Of a stretch of 64,000 nucleotides of DNA, positions 57,974 to 64,000 are shown in pieces. A program made the position numbers and the translations under genes. The notes under the pieces are model-generated. The model was not told the DNA's origin. It made no database searches and saw only the letters and a program-made list of their open reading frames with translations. The stretch's first letter is position 1. Each line of letters begins with the position of its first letter. The stretch lies in NCBI GenBank assembly GCA_946811695.1, contig OX328125.1, positions 49,383,998-49,447,997 on the forward strand, written 5' to 3'. Source of the stretch: Gonocerus acuteangulatus. Lineage: Eukaryota; Arthropoda; Insecta; Hemiptera; Coreidae.

Positions 57974-59344
57974 CATACATAATTTAAATGAAGTTTCAGC
58001 TACTCAGACTTTAAAACCATTTTTTTCAACTTTAGCTCAATGAGGCTTGACATGAAAACATGTATTTAGATGAAATTCTTGCATAAATTAAGATATCAGA
58101 ATATATTATTTGATCAAATAATCATTTCAGAAATAAATATCTCATCAATCATGAAATAATTTATTTTATGAAATTATTATTTCAGAAATAATATTAAAAT
58201 AAAATGATAAAATAAATTATTTCTGAAATTATCTGTTAATGTTATTTCATGATTTATTTCGAAAATATTATCTCAAATAAATTATGCCCAGGTCTAGTTG
58301 AGAGTTCAAGTCCAGATTTTGGTGATTTAGTTAGTGTAGTTAGTTGCTTTTTTTTTTTAATTTGAAATTATTATTTGAAGTACTCAGGAAAGAAGTTTGA
58401 GTTTGACAAAATAGCCGCCAGATAGAATCATTGAAACATACTTAAAACAAAAGAACCATAATAAATCAAGTGGTCCACGTTAGACTTCATTATTTCAATT
58501 ATTACACTTTTGAAAATAGGTTGCAGTATTTAATGTTATATTACAAAGCTAATACTTAGTATTAAAAATTTAGTATTTAATACATTAAATTTTCTTCATT
58601 ACTCTATTATGATCTTATTATTCAAATTCAAATGTTAGCTTCTTTCTCTTATGGAACATTGAGTCTGAAATATGGAAAAATTACTTTTGATAAAAGAAAA
58701 CAGTTTTACTCAAAGTGATTTATGTAATTTAAAACCTAGATGATTCATTCTGGATTCAAATATAAACTTAATATTTTGGCAACAGTAATCCTGAACTATC
58801 ATTAAGAAATAAGGTATAGTAATATATAATTTTCTTGAAAATGGAATGGATAGTATTATCAAATGCAAATTCTTTTCTCTAAAAATTTAGTTTAAACTTA
58901 CACCACTTGCATTCTTAACTCCTTTTAGCATAAATATGCTTTAGCGATGTTATTTGCTTGCATTTATTAATTATTTTAAAAGTTAGTGATGGGTCTTCAA
59001 TATTATAAAATTCCAAGTAAATTATCAGATGAGAATTGATTATTTGAGTTAGTAAAGACTAACTGTTCTACAAAGATTAGAAAAATCCCATGCAATCACT
59101 AAGGATTTTTATTTTAAGACTTCAAAGTTTATTTCCATTTTTTTACATTTAAAACTTGATTAAAAAAAACACAAATGCGTTGGGACCTGAATACAATTTA
59201 ACATGATTTAATCCTATTTTCTATAATAATTGTTTCATTTATCTTGTATTTCTAATTGATTTTTGTTATTCTAAATTAATTAAAAAACCATTAACCATTC
59301 CCATTATTCTACTTGTTTTGCAGCTGTGTGGAACGTCTCCTTAG
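34522..59344 (+). CDS. odorant-binding protein, eight cysteines, seven exons, complete
   Basis: Odorant-binding proteins are small secreted helical carriers of hydrophobic ligands, best known from sensillum lymph. The exons are 34522-34581, 43589-43685, 45891-45976, 48993-49028, 54014-54170, 56009-56073 and 59324-59344: 522 nt, 173 aa, with all phases consistent. Residues 1-17 are a signal peptide (MQVLALLLSYVAIVSAA). Cysteines lie at 25, 42, 82, 86, 129, 151, 160 and 169. C82-x3-C86, C86-x42-C129 and C160-x8-C169 match OBP C2-C3, C3-C4 and C5-C6, so C25/C42 and C151 include two additional cysteines. A dibasic KRAKR (65-69) before ETFSGEERRIAGC resembles a furin site. From memory, the RIAGCLLQCVYRK region resembles the conserved Obp59a/Obp73a type; I cannot separate those without a search. 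Introns span 2-9 kb and are full of transposons. Confidence 0.9.
34636..34853 (-). mobile_element. SINE family 3
   Basis: Same order as the 16187 copy, extended to CCACCGGGCCTCC, the complemented tRNA-like 5' end. Begins just 55 bases after OBP exon 1. Confidence 0.78.
34962..35097 (-). mobile_element. SINE family 3, truncated, with 10-bp duplication
   Basis: Has the GTCCATTATTATTAACTA and ATCTATAGGTTACCACATTT parts only and lacks the tRNA-like head. Flanked by AGGTATTTTA on both sides. Confidence 0.65.
35612..36028. mobile_element. MITE with AATTGAGTGGCTTAATAT ends
   Basis: Left AATTGAGTGGCTTAATATCA then TCTGTAA; right TTACAGATG then ATATTAAGCCACTCAATT. About 415 bp, AT-rich, non-coding, in OBP intron 1. 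Confidence 0.6.
36335..36658 (+). mobile_element. SINE family 2 (tRNA-derived, different head)
   Basis: Head GTGAGGTTAGCTTAGTGGTA, TTAATATGCTAGAGGCCCTA and AAGTTCAAA resembles a tRNA with boxes A and B. The body has GGCGGCCGGAGCACAG and ends ATCTGCCCCTCGGGGCCCTC then ATGGCCTGTAACGGG. Confidence 0.75.
36775..36961 (+). mobile_element. SINE family 1, plus orientation
   Basis: GGGGTCTCCTTGAGGTCTAG, CTAACGACTTGG, GGTTCGAAACCCACC, then the body and an A18 tail. Box B has an extra base, so the copy is older. Confidence 0.8.
37468..37648. mobile_element. GGGCGTATATA-type MITE, left end truncated
   Basis: Starts at the GGGGGGTATGGAATATT block and runs to ATATACACCCATG. Adjacent open frames are spurious. 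Confidence 0.65.
38126..39651. mobile_element. family A element, second copy, split by a SINE
   Basis: Begins AAAAAGTCCGACTCGCAGGA and ends GGAGGAACCGCGCTAAAA. The end sequence TTAGCGCG...GTTCC is interrupted by a SINE with a 70-base T run (38161-38395). Contains one copy of the 350-bp unit and a short TA tract. Lies in OBP intron 1. Confidence 0.65.
38161..38395 (-). mobile_element. SINE family 1 with 70-base T run
   Basis: Nearly identical to the 16541-16754 copy, with an exceptionally long tail (about 70 T on the plus strand), suggesting recent insertion. It interrupts the family A end at 38151-38400. Confidence 0.85.
39660..41680. other. OBP intron 1, unremarkable stretch
   Basis: AT-rich, no repeats or exons recognised apart from a short GC-richer patch (40720-40830) whose minus-strand frame has no family pattern. 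Confidence 0.45.
41690..42130 (+). mobile_element. Jockey-like LINE 3' fragment
   Basis: Plus strand: CAKRSNILRIQTL, KILRKIVNAPFYV and, after frame breaks, IPGNPHRRFKCIWPRDLL and stop. Same type as the minus-strand fragment 0.5 kb away but opposite in direction. Confidence 0.65.
42590..43440 (-). mobile_element. Jockey-like LINE reverse transcriptase fragment
   Basis: Minus strand: SQLAGVPQGGILNPVLF (RT palm), FADV in place of the catalytic FADD, NLRPETIYPSS, then in shifted frames IIRPI.AYAIQHWGS and RRLKLKWP near the end. Multiple stops and frameshifts, so dead. In OBP intron 1, close to exon 2. Confidence 0.7.
43474..43516. repeat. (TG)n(TA)n microsatellite
   Basis: TATG/TG-rich lead at 43429-43473 then pure TA; 70 bases before OBP exon 2. 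Confidence 0.95.
43589..43685 (+). CDS. OBP exon 2
   Basis: KKAICEAPTIAPHKLEKVIN then QCQDEIKYALLQ, 32 codons plus 1 nt, between TTATTGCAG and GTAATA. Carries C25 and C42. The amphipathic pattern of HKLEKVINQCQDEI suits the first OBP helix. Confidence 0.88.
45891..45976 (+). CDS. OBP exon 3
   Basis: Completes a split Glu codon, then ALSVLGESVGVKRAKRETFS and GEERRIAG, ending before donor GTAAAT in phase 0. Contains the dibasic KRAKR run and no cysteine. Confidence 0.88.
46413..46602. mobile_element. GGGCGTATATA-type MITE, internally deleted copy
   Basis: Keeps both ends, CATGGGCGTATGG and ATATACGCCCATG, but lost the left G-rich block. The right end carries GGGGGCTGCAGCCCCC. Confidence 0.7.
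47876..48335. repeat. tandem repeat, about 145-bp unit, three copies
   Basis: Each unit ends GGGTCCGGAGTAAACCCCCC (about 48018, 48160, 48308) and contains AATGAACCRATTTA-like, TACCACTACGAATAC and TTTCGTYGAAATATA-like blocks. Lies inside the family B copy. Confidence 0.75.
48417..48540. repeat. perfect 124-bp palindrome with (CA)n(TA)n(TG)n centre
   Basis: Arms AACAAAAACTCTGGCCGCTA... and ...TAGCGGCCAGAGTTTTTGTT are exact complements through GTGTTAACAGACACACAC into a TA core. Confidence 0.9.
48993..49028 (+). CDS. OBP microexon 4 (36 nt) encoding the CxxxC motif
   Basis: Twelve codons, CLLQCVYRKMKA, after a TCTTTTTCAG acceptor and before the GTGGGT donor, phase 0 at both ends. Skipping it leaves the frame intact but removes the two adjacent cysteines that define OBP C2 and C3. 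Including it gives RIAG-CLLQCVYRKMKA-VDESG and an OBP-like x42 spacing to the next cysteine. Confidence 0.85.
49451..49600 (-). mobile_element. LINE fragment resembling the 19052-19290 region
   Basis: IRHTLLTYSLLLDRKGRPAC and TLTLNHILTNF correspond to HTRLTHSYIMSRQDRPTC and LSIKHILTDC of the other copy, with cysteines lost. Confidence 0.6.
49690..49749. repeat. (TA)n(CA)n microsatellite
   Basis: About 24 TA units then CACACACACA, beside a LINE scrap. Confidence 0.95.
50311..50360 (-). mobile_element. SINE family 1 tail fragment
   Basis: TACGGCACATCCACGTCTTG then GCCATTAGCGCC, the 3' end of the family only. A similar fragment is at 57669-57710. Confidence 0.55.
50520..50669 (+). mobile_element. 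LINE 3' end remnant interrupted by a foldback
   Basis: Frame SFISQATFFWNSLAHFPSDS resembles the R-x-WNSLP motif found near the C-terminus of CR1/L2-type reverse transcriptases. It stops where the 2-kb foldback begins; TCTTTTCTCCTATCTTCC after the foldback may be its continuation. Confidence 0.4.
50670..52666. mobile_element. 2-kb foldback element with about 700-bp inverted arms
   Basis: Outer ends GTCATTCCGTGTCAAATCAA and TTGATTTGACCTGGAATGAC are inverted copies. The similarity continues inward through AGAGAGCTGGGAGGGGTGTT and its complement to AGTTTTGAAAAGGCGTTAAC near 51336-51355 and 51836-51855. The right arm has an extra insertion. The spacer holds a fragment of SINE family 3. It interrupts a LINE 3' fragment in OBP intron 4. 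Confidence 0.8.
51521..51557 (-). mobile_element. SINE family 3 tail fragment
   Basis: TTTATTTAAATTTTGAGCGT then CCATTATAATTAACTGG, inside the spacer of the 2-kb foldback. A similar scrap (ATCTATAGGTTCCACCCTTT) is at 1857-1876. Confidence 0.5.
52766..53689. mobile_element. TIR element with repeated 20-bp palindromes
   Basis: Ends ATATGTTACCGGCAAAGTAT and (complemented) ATATGTTACCAGCAAAGTAT. The palindrome AGGCATTCTATAGAATGCCT or near copies occur at 52793, 52863, 52883, 53576 and 53644, clustered at both ends. The interior carries a dispersed repeat shared with 13250-13380 and a 180-bp hairpin. No transposase frame; superfamily undetermined. Confidence 0.7.
53260..53441. repeat. 180-bp hairpin, nearly perfect 90-bp arms
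   Basis: Left arm from ACTTTTGGGCATACGTGCTA and right arm ending TAGCACGTATGCCCAAAAGT, with a centre around AATAGAATTCTATT at 53340-53353. A few mismatches lie near the CAAGAAGATAT/ATATCTTCTTG region. Nested in the 52766-53689 element. Confidence 0.8.
54014..54170 (+). CDS. OBP exon 5
   Basis: VDESGLPTGPALVEIFTEGV, then KDRNYYLATIQSVQQCLAKE and IKQRKESPLIAQ, 52 codons plus 1 nt. Acceptor TTAATTAG, donor GTAAAT. The VDESG turn followed by helices up to a cysteine (129) is typical of OBPs between C3 and C4. Confidence 0.92.
54659..54837 (-). mobile_element. SINE family 1 with 13-bp target duplication
   Basis: Minus-strand copy flanked by GGTCAGGATAATT (54646-54658 and 54838-54850). The conserved order of tail, body, box B and box A is intact. 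Confidence 0.85.
54975..55307 (+). mobile_element. SINE family 2
   Basis: GGGGGCGAGGTTAGCTCAGT, GCAGAGCACTCG, CCCTAAGTTCAAAACTCG, then the same body (CCTAGGCCCACCCAGC, GGTGGCCGGAGCATGG, AAGTATCTGCCCC). Lies directly downstream of a SINE 1 copy in OBP intron 5. Confidence 0.78.
55399..55440. repeat. palindrome
   Basis: ATAGATTATGAAGTTTATA and its complement, with a 4-base spacer, in OBP intron 5. Confidence 0.8.
56009..56073 (+). CDS. OBP exon 6
   Basis: Split Ala codon then EGYTCDVAYDMFMCVSEQIE and L, after TTTTTCAG and before GTAAGT, phase 0 out. Carries C151 and C160. The C-x8-C-x8-C series is completed in the next exon. Confidence 0.9.
56756..57189. mobile_element. piggyBac-like MITE (TTAA target)
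   Basis: 434 bp with inverted ends CCCTTTAGAGAC...GTCTCTAAAGGG directly between two TTAA tetramers (56752-56755 and 57190-57193). TTAA duplication and CCC ends are piggyBac features. The right half has several variants of AGCTACTATAGTAGCT. No transposase frame. Confidence 0.85.
57483..57653 (+). mobile_element. SINE family 1, plus orientation, inside a hAT element
   Basis: GGGGTCCCCCCGTGGTCTAC, GGTGGGTTCGATTCCCACC, body TTGAGAAAATTCCTGG, and an A tail. A reversed tail fragment follows at 57669-57710. Confidence 0.82.
57906..57971. repeat. (TA)n microsatellite inside the hAT-like element
   Basis: Pure TA of about 32 units. Confidence 0.95.
59324..59344 (+). CDS. OBP exon 7 with stop
   Basis: LCGTSP then TAG after a TTGTTTTGCAG acceptor. 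C169 falls exactly eight residues after C160, as in OBP C5-x8-C6, which supports this very short terminal exon over the longer open frame in another phase. Confidence 0.82.
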   Translation: MCGTSP

Positions 59345-59455
59345 AGGAAATATCGATGTACCTCCAAACTTTGATATAAGAAGAAATCTGTCCTAATTTT
59401 AAACTAAACTAGGTTTGTATCTATAGCTAAAAAATCAAAATGTACAAAAATATAA

Positions 59456-59461
59456 AATAAA
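59456..59461 (+). terminator. OBP polyadenylation signal
   Basis: AATAAA about 110 bases after the OBP stop codon, followed by a T-rich run. Confidence 0.6.
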
Positions 59462-59532
59462 CTTATTTTTTTTTTAATGATAATTTACTAGATATTTTTC
59501 CTCCATATTATCTATTAAAAAAAAAATCAGTT

Positions 59533-59653
59533 CTGTAACAGGCCATGAGGGCCATACGGGGGAATACTGTGGAGGTGTCTAATTCTTCACTTTACGGCAA
59601 ACTAGGGGGGATAGTTTGGTCAGAACTATGATCCAGGCGCCTGATTATCCGTG
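59533..59653 (-). mobile_element. SINE family 2, 3' fragment
   Basis: Complement of the family 2 end: TGTAACAGGCCATGAGGGCC, TAGTTTGGTCAGAACTATGA and CAGGCGCCTGATTATCC. Sits between the OBP polyadenylation signal and the mariner-type element. Confidence 0.65.
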
Positions 59654-59664
59654 GCACAGAAGTA

Positions 59665-61308
59665 CAGGGTGTCCCAAAAATAATGGTCATCCGTTGGCTA
59701 GAATATTCTCCAATGTGAGATCGGAAAAAATAACCCCCGCAAAATTGACCTTGAAATGTTATTGAAGGTCAATTTTTTTTATTGCATATTTCGAATCTAC
59801 GAGTCAGGAGGAAGAAAAAAGTCAACGGCACCATAGGTCAGAAATGACTCCTGTTGATCAAAATGACCATTAACAGCGTATACGTGGGCCATTCCATTCC
59901 AATCGACAAATGGTGGCCGATTTTGACCATTTTTCTTTTTTACATGTTCTACTAGCATTGCCTTACACAAAAATACTTTGTTTGATTTTTTTAAAAAGCA
60001 TCTTTCAGTATAAAAAAATATGAGTTTATTGAAAAACGGCCCTCTCAGCGGCATTCATTGGAGAACCATAACTCACATTTTACAATAGACAGGAATGCCT
60101 TCATGAGGTTATTCTCCAAGCTTATCAAGAGCTCTCTGTCTTAAGCTTTCAATCGCTGAAATTACTCATAAGAGATTTCACAGATTATGTAGTAATTTCA
60201 TGAACCATCGAGCCCCTCCCAGAAAAGTGAATAGAATACTAGCCCTCACCCGATCCAGGCCTACTATGAAGCTGAGAAGATTGGCACAAGCTACGGGAGT
60301 CTCGAGGATGACGGTCCGCCGGATCCTTCGGGAAGAACGTCTCCCTTCAGATTACAGCAAGTTCAGGAGTTGAGGCCCGGGATCAGGAGCAGAGAGATTG
60401 TTTTGAAGGTGGGTGCTGGACATGTTGGGACGTCCTCCAGCGAGTATTGTGGACAGTGACGAAAGTTCGTTTCCCAGCGTCATCGTCCACTGCAGGCAAA
60501 ATGGATGAGAATAACATGGGCATTTGAAAGAATTTTGAGAAATTCTCGCCAGGTCCTTAGCCGAGTGAGCAGGAATTTGAATGCAATGTTACAGCTTGTC
60601 TCAGGAATGAATTCCAACATATTGAAGCTGGAGAACAGGCCCAATTGCTACAGGTGCTGGAGTGATAATCTTACAACTTAAGTTTTTTTTTTTTTTTTTT
60701 TTTTAGGAAGAAACTTTTCCTTCTGCCCAAGGGTGAGGGCAATTATTCTATACTCTATTCTGGGAGGGACTGGCTGGTTCATGAAATACATACATGACCT
60801 GTGAAATCCCTAATGATTAAATGCTTCAAAAGGCAAAGAGCTCTTGATAAGCTTCGAGAATAAACTCATGAAGGCATTCCTGTCTATTGTAAAATATGAG
60901 TTATGGTCCTCCAATTAATGCCTCTGAGAGGCACGTTTTTCAATATACTTATAATTTTTTTATGCTAGAAGATGCTTTTAAAAAAAGTCAAACGAGGTAT
61001 TTTTGTGTAAGGCAATGCTAGTAGAACATGTAAAAAAGAAAAATGGTCAAAATCGGCCACTAGTTGTCAATTGGAATGGAATGGCCCACGTATACGCTGT
61101 TAATGTTCATTTTGACCATAAGGAGTAATTTCTGACCTATGGTGCCATTGACTTTTTTCTTCCTCATGACTAGTAGATTCGAAATATGCAATAAAAAAAT
61201 TTGACCTTGAATAACATTTCAACGTCAATTTTGCGGGGGTTATTTTTTCCGATCTCGCATTGGAGAATATTCTGGCCAAGGGATGACCATTATTTTTGGG
61301 ACACCCTG
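59665..61308. mobile_element. Tc1/mariner-type element with very long inverted repeats
   Basis: Ends CAGGGTGTCCCAAAAATAAT and its complement, flanked by TA on both sides. The two arms run about 500 bp each (to about 60220 and from about 60770) with scattered mismatches. Between them is a degraded transposase relic (60203-60373). It begins about 200 bases after the OBP polyadenylation signal. Confidence 0.75.
60200..60373 (+). pseudogene. transposase helix-turn-helix relic
   Basis: 57 codons ending in an in-frame stop. The part RPTMKLRRLAQATGVSRMTV followed by RRILREERL has the spacing of the paired-type/HTH DNA-binding region of Tc1/mariner-like transposases. Downstream pieces such as NEFQHIEAGEQ survive in other frames, so the gene is dead. 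Confidence 0.6.
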
Positions 61309-61493
61309 TACTTTTCCTCAAATGGGAGGTCAGGTTTCTACACTGTATCCATATTGTTTATTCATCTTGGCAAACTTTACACAGAAAAAAAAAAAAAACA
61401 TTGTTCTTATGGTTTTGTGATAATAAGCTTCTGAGTTTTTTTATGAGTGTTTTGGAATGGGATCATATAAAACCACTTTCAAGGAGCTAATCT

Positions 61494-61634
61494 TTAACGT
61501 TTAAATGAAATAAAATTAGAATTTTGGTTTAATGTACTACAAATTCTTGGTTTAATGGACATTTTTTCGCACTCCCAACATTCATCCAAACTGAGGTATT
61601 CACCAAAACTTTGGTTCCCTTTGTAGCCGAACAA
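61494..61634 (-). CDS. weak candidate terminal exon, unrecognised
   Basis: Minus strand: a GTTTTTCAG acceptor, then 46 open codons starting LFGYKGNQSFGEYLSLDECW and a TAA stop. Cys/Trp content is higher than expected for this AT-rich DNA, but there is no partner exon and no recognised family. Confidence 0.15.
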   Translation of the reverse strand: MFGYKGNQSFGEYLSLDECWECEKMSIKPRICSTLNQNSNFISFKR

Positions 61635-61639
61635 CTGAA

Positions 61640-63514
61640 AAACAAAAAAAACGCTTATCATCGGATCTGAACAGTTTTAAACCTTTCATGTAGTTTCTTA
61701 AATATATCAAAAAAGGTTGCAATATTATGGCAAGGGAACGTTATTCTTATGAAGGTGTATACGTTTCAAAGAACCACTCTAGGCAAAATGATACTTCAAG
61801 TTTAGGAAGGTAGGAGAGTTTCTTTTCTAAGCTTTTCAAAGCACTCATATACAAGCATTATATGAAAACAACCTAAGATGACATAGTTTCTCCAAGTCTG
61901 ACGATTTTATATAAATGATATAGTACCTTGTATAGCCTTTGACTAGTAAGAACCCTTTCTCTACCGTTGACTGCTCCAGCAGTTGAGTTTCTCGCCGTAT
62001 CTTCTCGTTTCTCGACTTTAGAGCTATCTAGTGTTACCGTAGCATACTTCTAGAATTACTGCCTGTCAGTAGAGAGTACTTGAATCAAGTTTTTGGCTGT
62101 GTGAGCTATTCAGGCGTATTACATCCCCCAAAACAAAGGATGTGGCTAATATATTTCACTGGTTTAATATTCATAACATATAGGACAAATGGTAAACAGG
62201 AAAGCTTTTAGTTGTAAACTCATACAATATAATATTTTTATAAATTTCTTTAAATAAAGTTATTCAACTTAAAAAATAAAATAAAACTTAATCATTTTTT
62301 TGTTTTTTGGTGCTTAGACTGCCTGGGTCATTAACACAAAAAAAAAAAATGTTATAATTATGTCTGAAAAAAAAATCAGACTTATAAAAGACGAGTTGTA
62401 ATTCAGCGAGTAGATTGAAGTCTATGCGCTATGAGCGGGAGTGGCGAAAGTATCCTGTACAGGGGACCTGAGGCTGGGAGCGAGTATCCTGTACAGGAGA
62501 ATCCTTCACCTCTTGATAAGGAAAGGGTTATAGGGAGTTTCACCTTTTTTCTGGACAAATGAGGTAGTATCTCTCTCTCTCTGTTCGCATTAATGGTATC
62601 CATGAATGATAGGGATGTGAACCATTATTACAAATGAAAGCCAGCAATTATGAAACAAATTTATTCAATAATATTATTAATGAGTGGTAACTTTCAAATG
62701 ATAAATTAAAATTTATATGTTTATAAATTCATAATTTTTTTTATAAATGCTATAATTAAAACAAATTAAAAAAACGGACAAAATATTTAAATTTAGAATT
62801 AGCAGTTCTAATAAGGTGTCATCAATAAATATTTTACAGCTAAAACACATGGCACTTTGAACATTGCCTAAAATATGAATAATAAACAGCAATATACATT
62901 TTTTTAAAATATTCTTAACAATCAAGAATATATATTTTCATATAGGAGTGTTGCTGTTTTGGGGGCTATATTTTCCTTAGACCTCAATGCATCTATCTAA
63001 TACATAACAAATAAACTGCATTATAAATGAAACACACCACTTAGTAATGAAATATATGCATACAAAACAAATTTAGCAACAAAAATGTTCATTCTGTTGA
63101 GAAATGCATAACTATGTTAAACAATAGATGACACTTTTTTTTTGGGGGGGGGGGGCAAAAATGGTGTCATTTTCAATCAGATTTGCAGGAACTCATGAAA
63201 ATTATTTTGTTTTCAACTCCTGTCCTCCTAGATTGTAATGTTCTGGGTTCAATCGTGATATCAAAACTATAAGCGTACTACTCAAATTGGATGAGCATGG
63301 TTACTGAGCCAATCACAAAGTAATGTATTAATTCATGGAGGCCCTGAGGTCTAACCCCAAAATTGTATTTTATTTTGTTAGTACTCTCATTTCGGAATGG
63401 GTGAGCTACCACATACTTTTGTGTGAGCTTCCTGCTAGTGACACTTTTTAAAGAGCTTATAAATTAGGTATGCTGTGTAGTATCTGTATCTTCAGACATG
63501 ATTAAATGTATATA

Positions 63515-63546
<32 letters not shown>

Positions 63547-64000
63547 ATAAAGGCAGGGAGATTGCCGTGTTACTTAGCATACTTTCGTCAAGATCCCCGC
63601 CTTTAATGTACAATTAGTGGTGAATTGGGCCCCTAAAATTTCAAGGGGGTGTAATGTAATAAACATTACACACTATTTATCAAATAATGAAATGTGATAC
63701 AGCCTAAAAATATAGGCTCGGATGGTCTGGGCAATCTGGGTAAAACAAAATTACTGATTTCCGCTTCCCATTTTTTTTTTTTTTTATTTGCATTGACGAC
63801 AATCCTTTTGTTTGTGTGCCGCTTTGTGTCACCTTTAAAACCCAACGGATCTCAATAATGGTGCATAGAGATTAGATATGTGTTCGCGAGTTATGGGTTC
63901 AATTGCTGGGTTACGAACAGGTCCTACATGCAAAGATCACAAGATTTATGATAATGGATTTCCAAAATGGTTTCAAATCTTTCTTCCCAGGCAAACGTCT
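61640..64000. other. no gene recognised
   Basis: AT-rich with a duplicated TATCCTGTACAGG (62451-62464, 62486-62499), CT repeats (62570-62582), a G-run at 63144, a small TG/TA tract (63510-63546) and two tRNA-like box B scraps (about 63242 and 63893). Confidence 0.45.

Larger units (their letters stand above)
56644..58296. mobile_element. hAT-like element with nested insertions
   Basis: Ends TAGACCTGGGCA and TGCCCAGGTCTA form an inverted repeat. The flanks GTTAAGAG (56636-56643) and GTTGAGAG (58297-58304) match at 7 of 8 positions, as for an old hAT insertion. The subterminal parts are dense in ATTTATTTC/GAAATAAT repeats. The interior contains a piggyBac-like element, a SINE, a SINE fragment and a (TA)n array, so the original element was much shorter. 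It lies in OBP intron 6. Confidence 0.8.

Noticed and set aside
59325..59397. Longer terminal frame CVERLLRGNIDVPPNFD for OBP exon 7
   Set aside because: Needs a different phase from exon 6 and would destroy the C-x8-C spacing, although it is longer.

Overview
The window is eukaryotic, AT-rich and repeat-dense. It has long introns, GT-AG splice sites, AATAAA signals, three tRNA-derived SINE families, LINE debris, many terminal-inverted-repeat DNA elements and frequent (TA)n arrays. A secreted protein with the cysteine layout of insect odorant-binding proteins (CxxxC, then Cx42C, then Cx8C) points to an insect. I cannot name the order or species. Nearly every long ATG ORF is spurious; the real genes lie in short exons that had to be joined by splice sites and phase.

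Three gene models are supported. (1) nudC, minus strand, 31893 to 12296: seven exons with phases that all close, 316 aa, an almost complete NudC with N-terminal region, acidic linker, CS/p23 domain and C-terminal tail. (2) A plus-strand four-exon gene, 10350 to 17651, encoding a 159-residue protein with no signal peptide and one membrane segment close to the C-terminus. It is physically interlocked with nudC: its first intron contains nudC exons 5-7, and its exons 2-4 sit in nudC intron 4. I do not recognise the family. (3) A plus-strand seven-exon odorant-binding-protein gene, 34522 to 59344, encoding 173 residues with a signal peptide and eight cysteines, including a 36-nt microexon that carries the CxxxC motif. 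nudC and the OBP gene are divergent, with about 2.6 kb between their start codons. Two further candidate exons (9702-9829 plus; 61494-61634 minus) and a possible short first exon (2655-2722) are weak.

Most of the rest is mobile DNA. 0-12 kb: remnants of two related (TA)n-bearing families, a GGGCGTATATA-type MITE family, and a hAT-like element with a perfect 8-bp duplication. 12-32 kb: nudC and the membrane-protein gene, with SINEs, a retroelement RNase H-end fragment, foldbacks and a large copy of family A. 32-60 kb: OBP introns filled with SINEs, two LINE fragments of one type in opposite orientation, a 2-kb foldback, an element with repeated palindromes, and a hAT-like element containing a piggyBac-like element. 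59.6-61.3 kb: a Tc1/mariner-type element with very long inverted repeats and a transposase helix-turn-helix relic. 61.3-64 kb: no confident gene.
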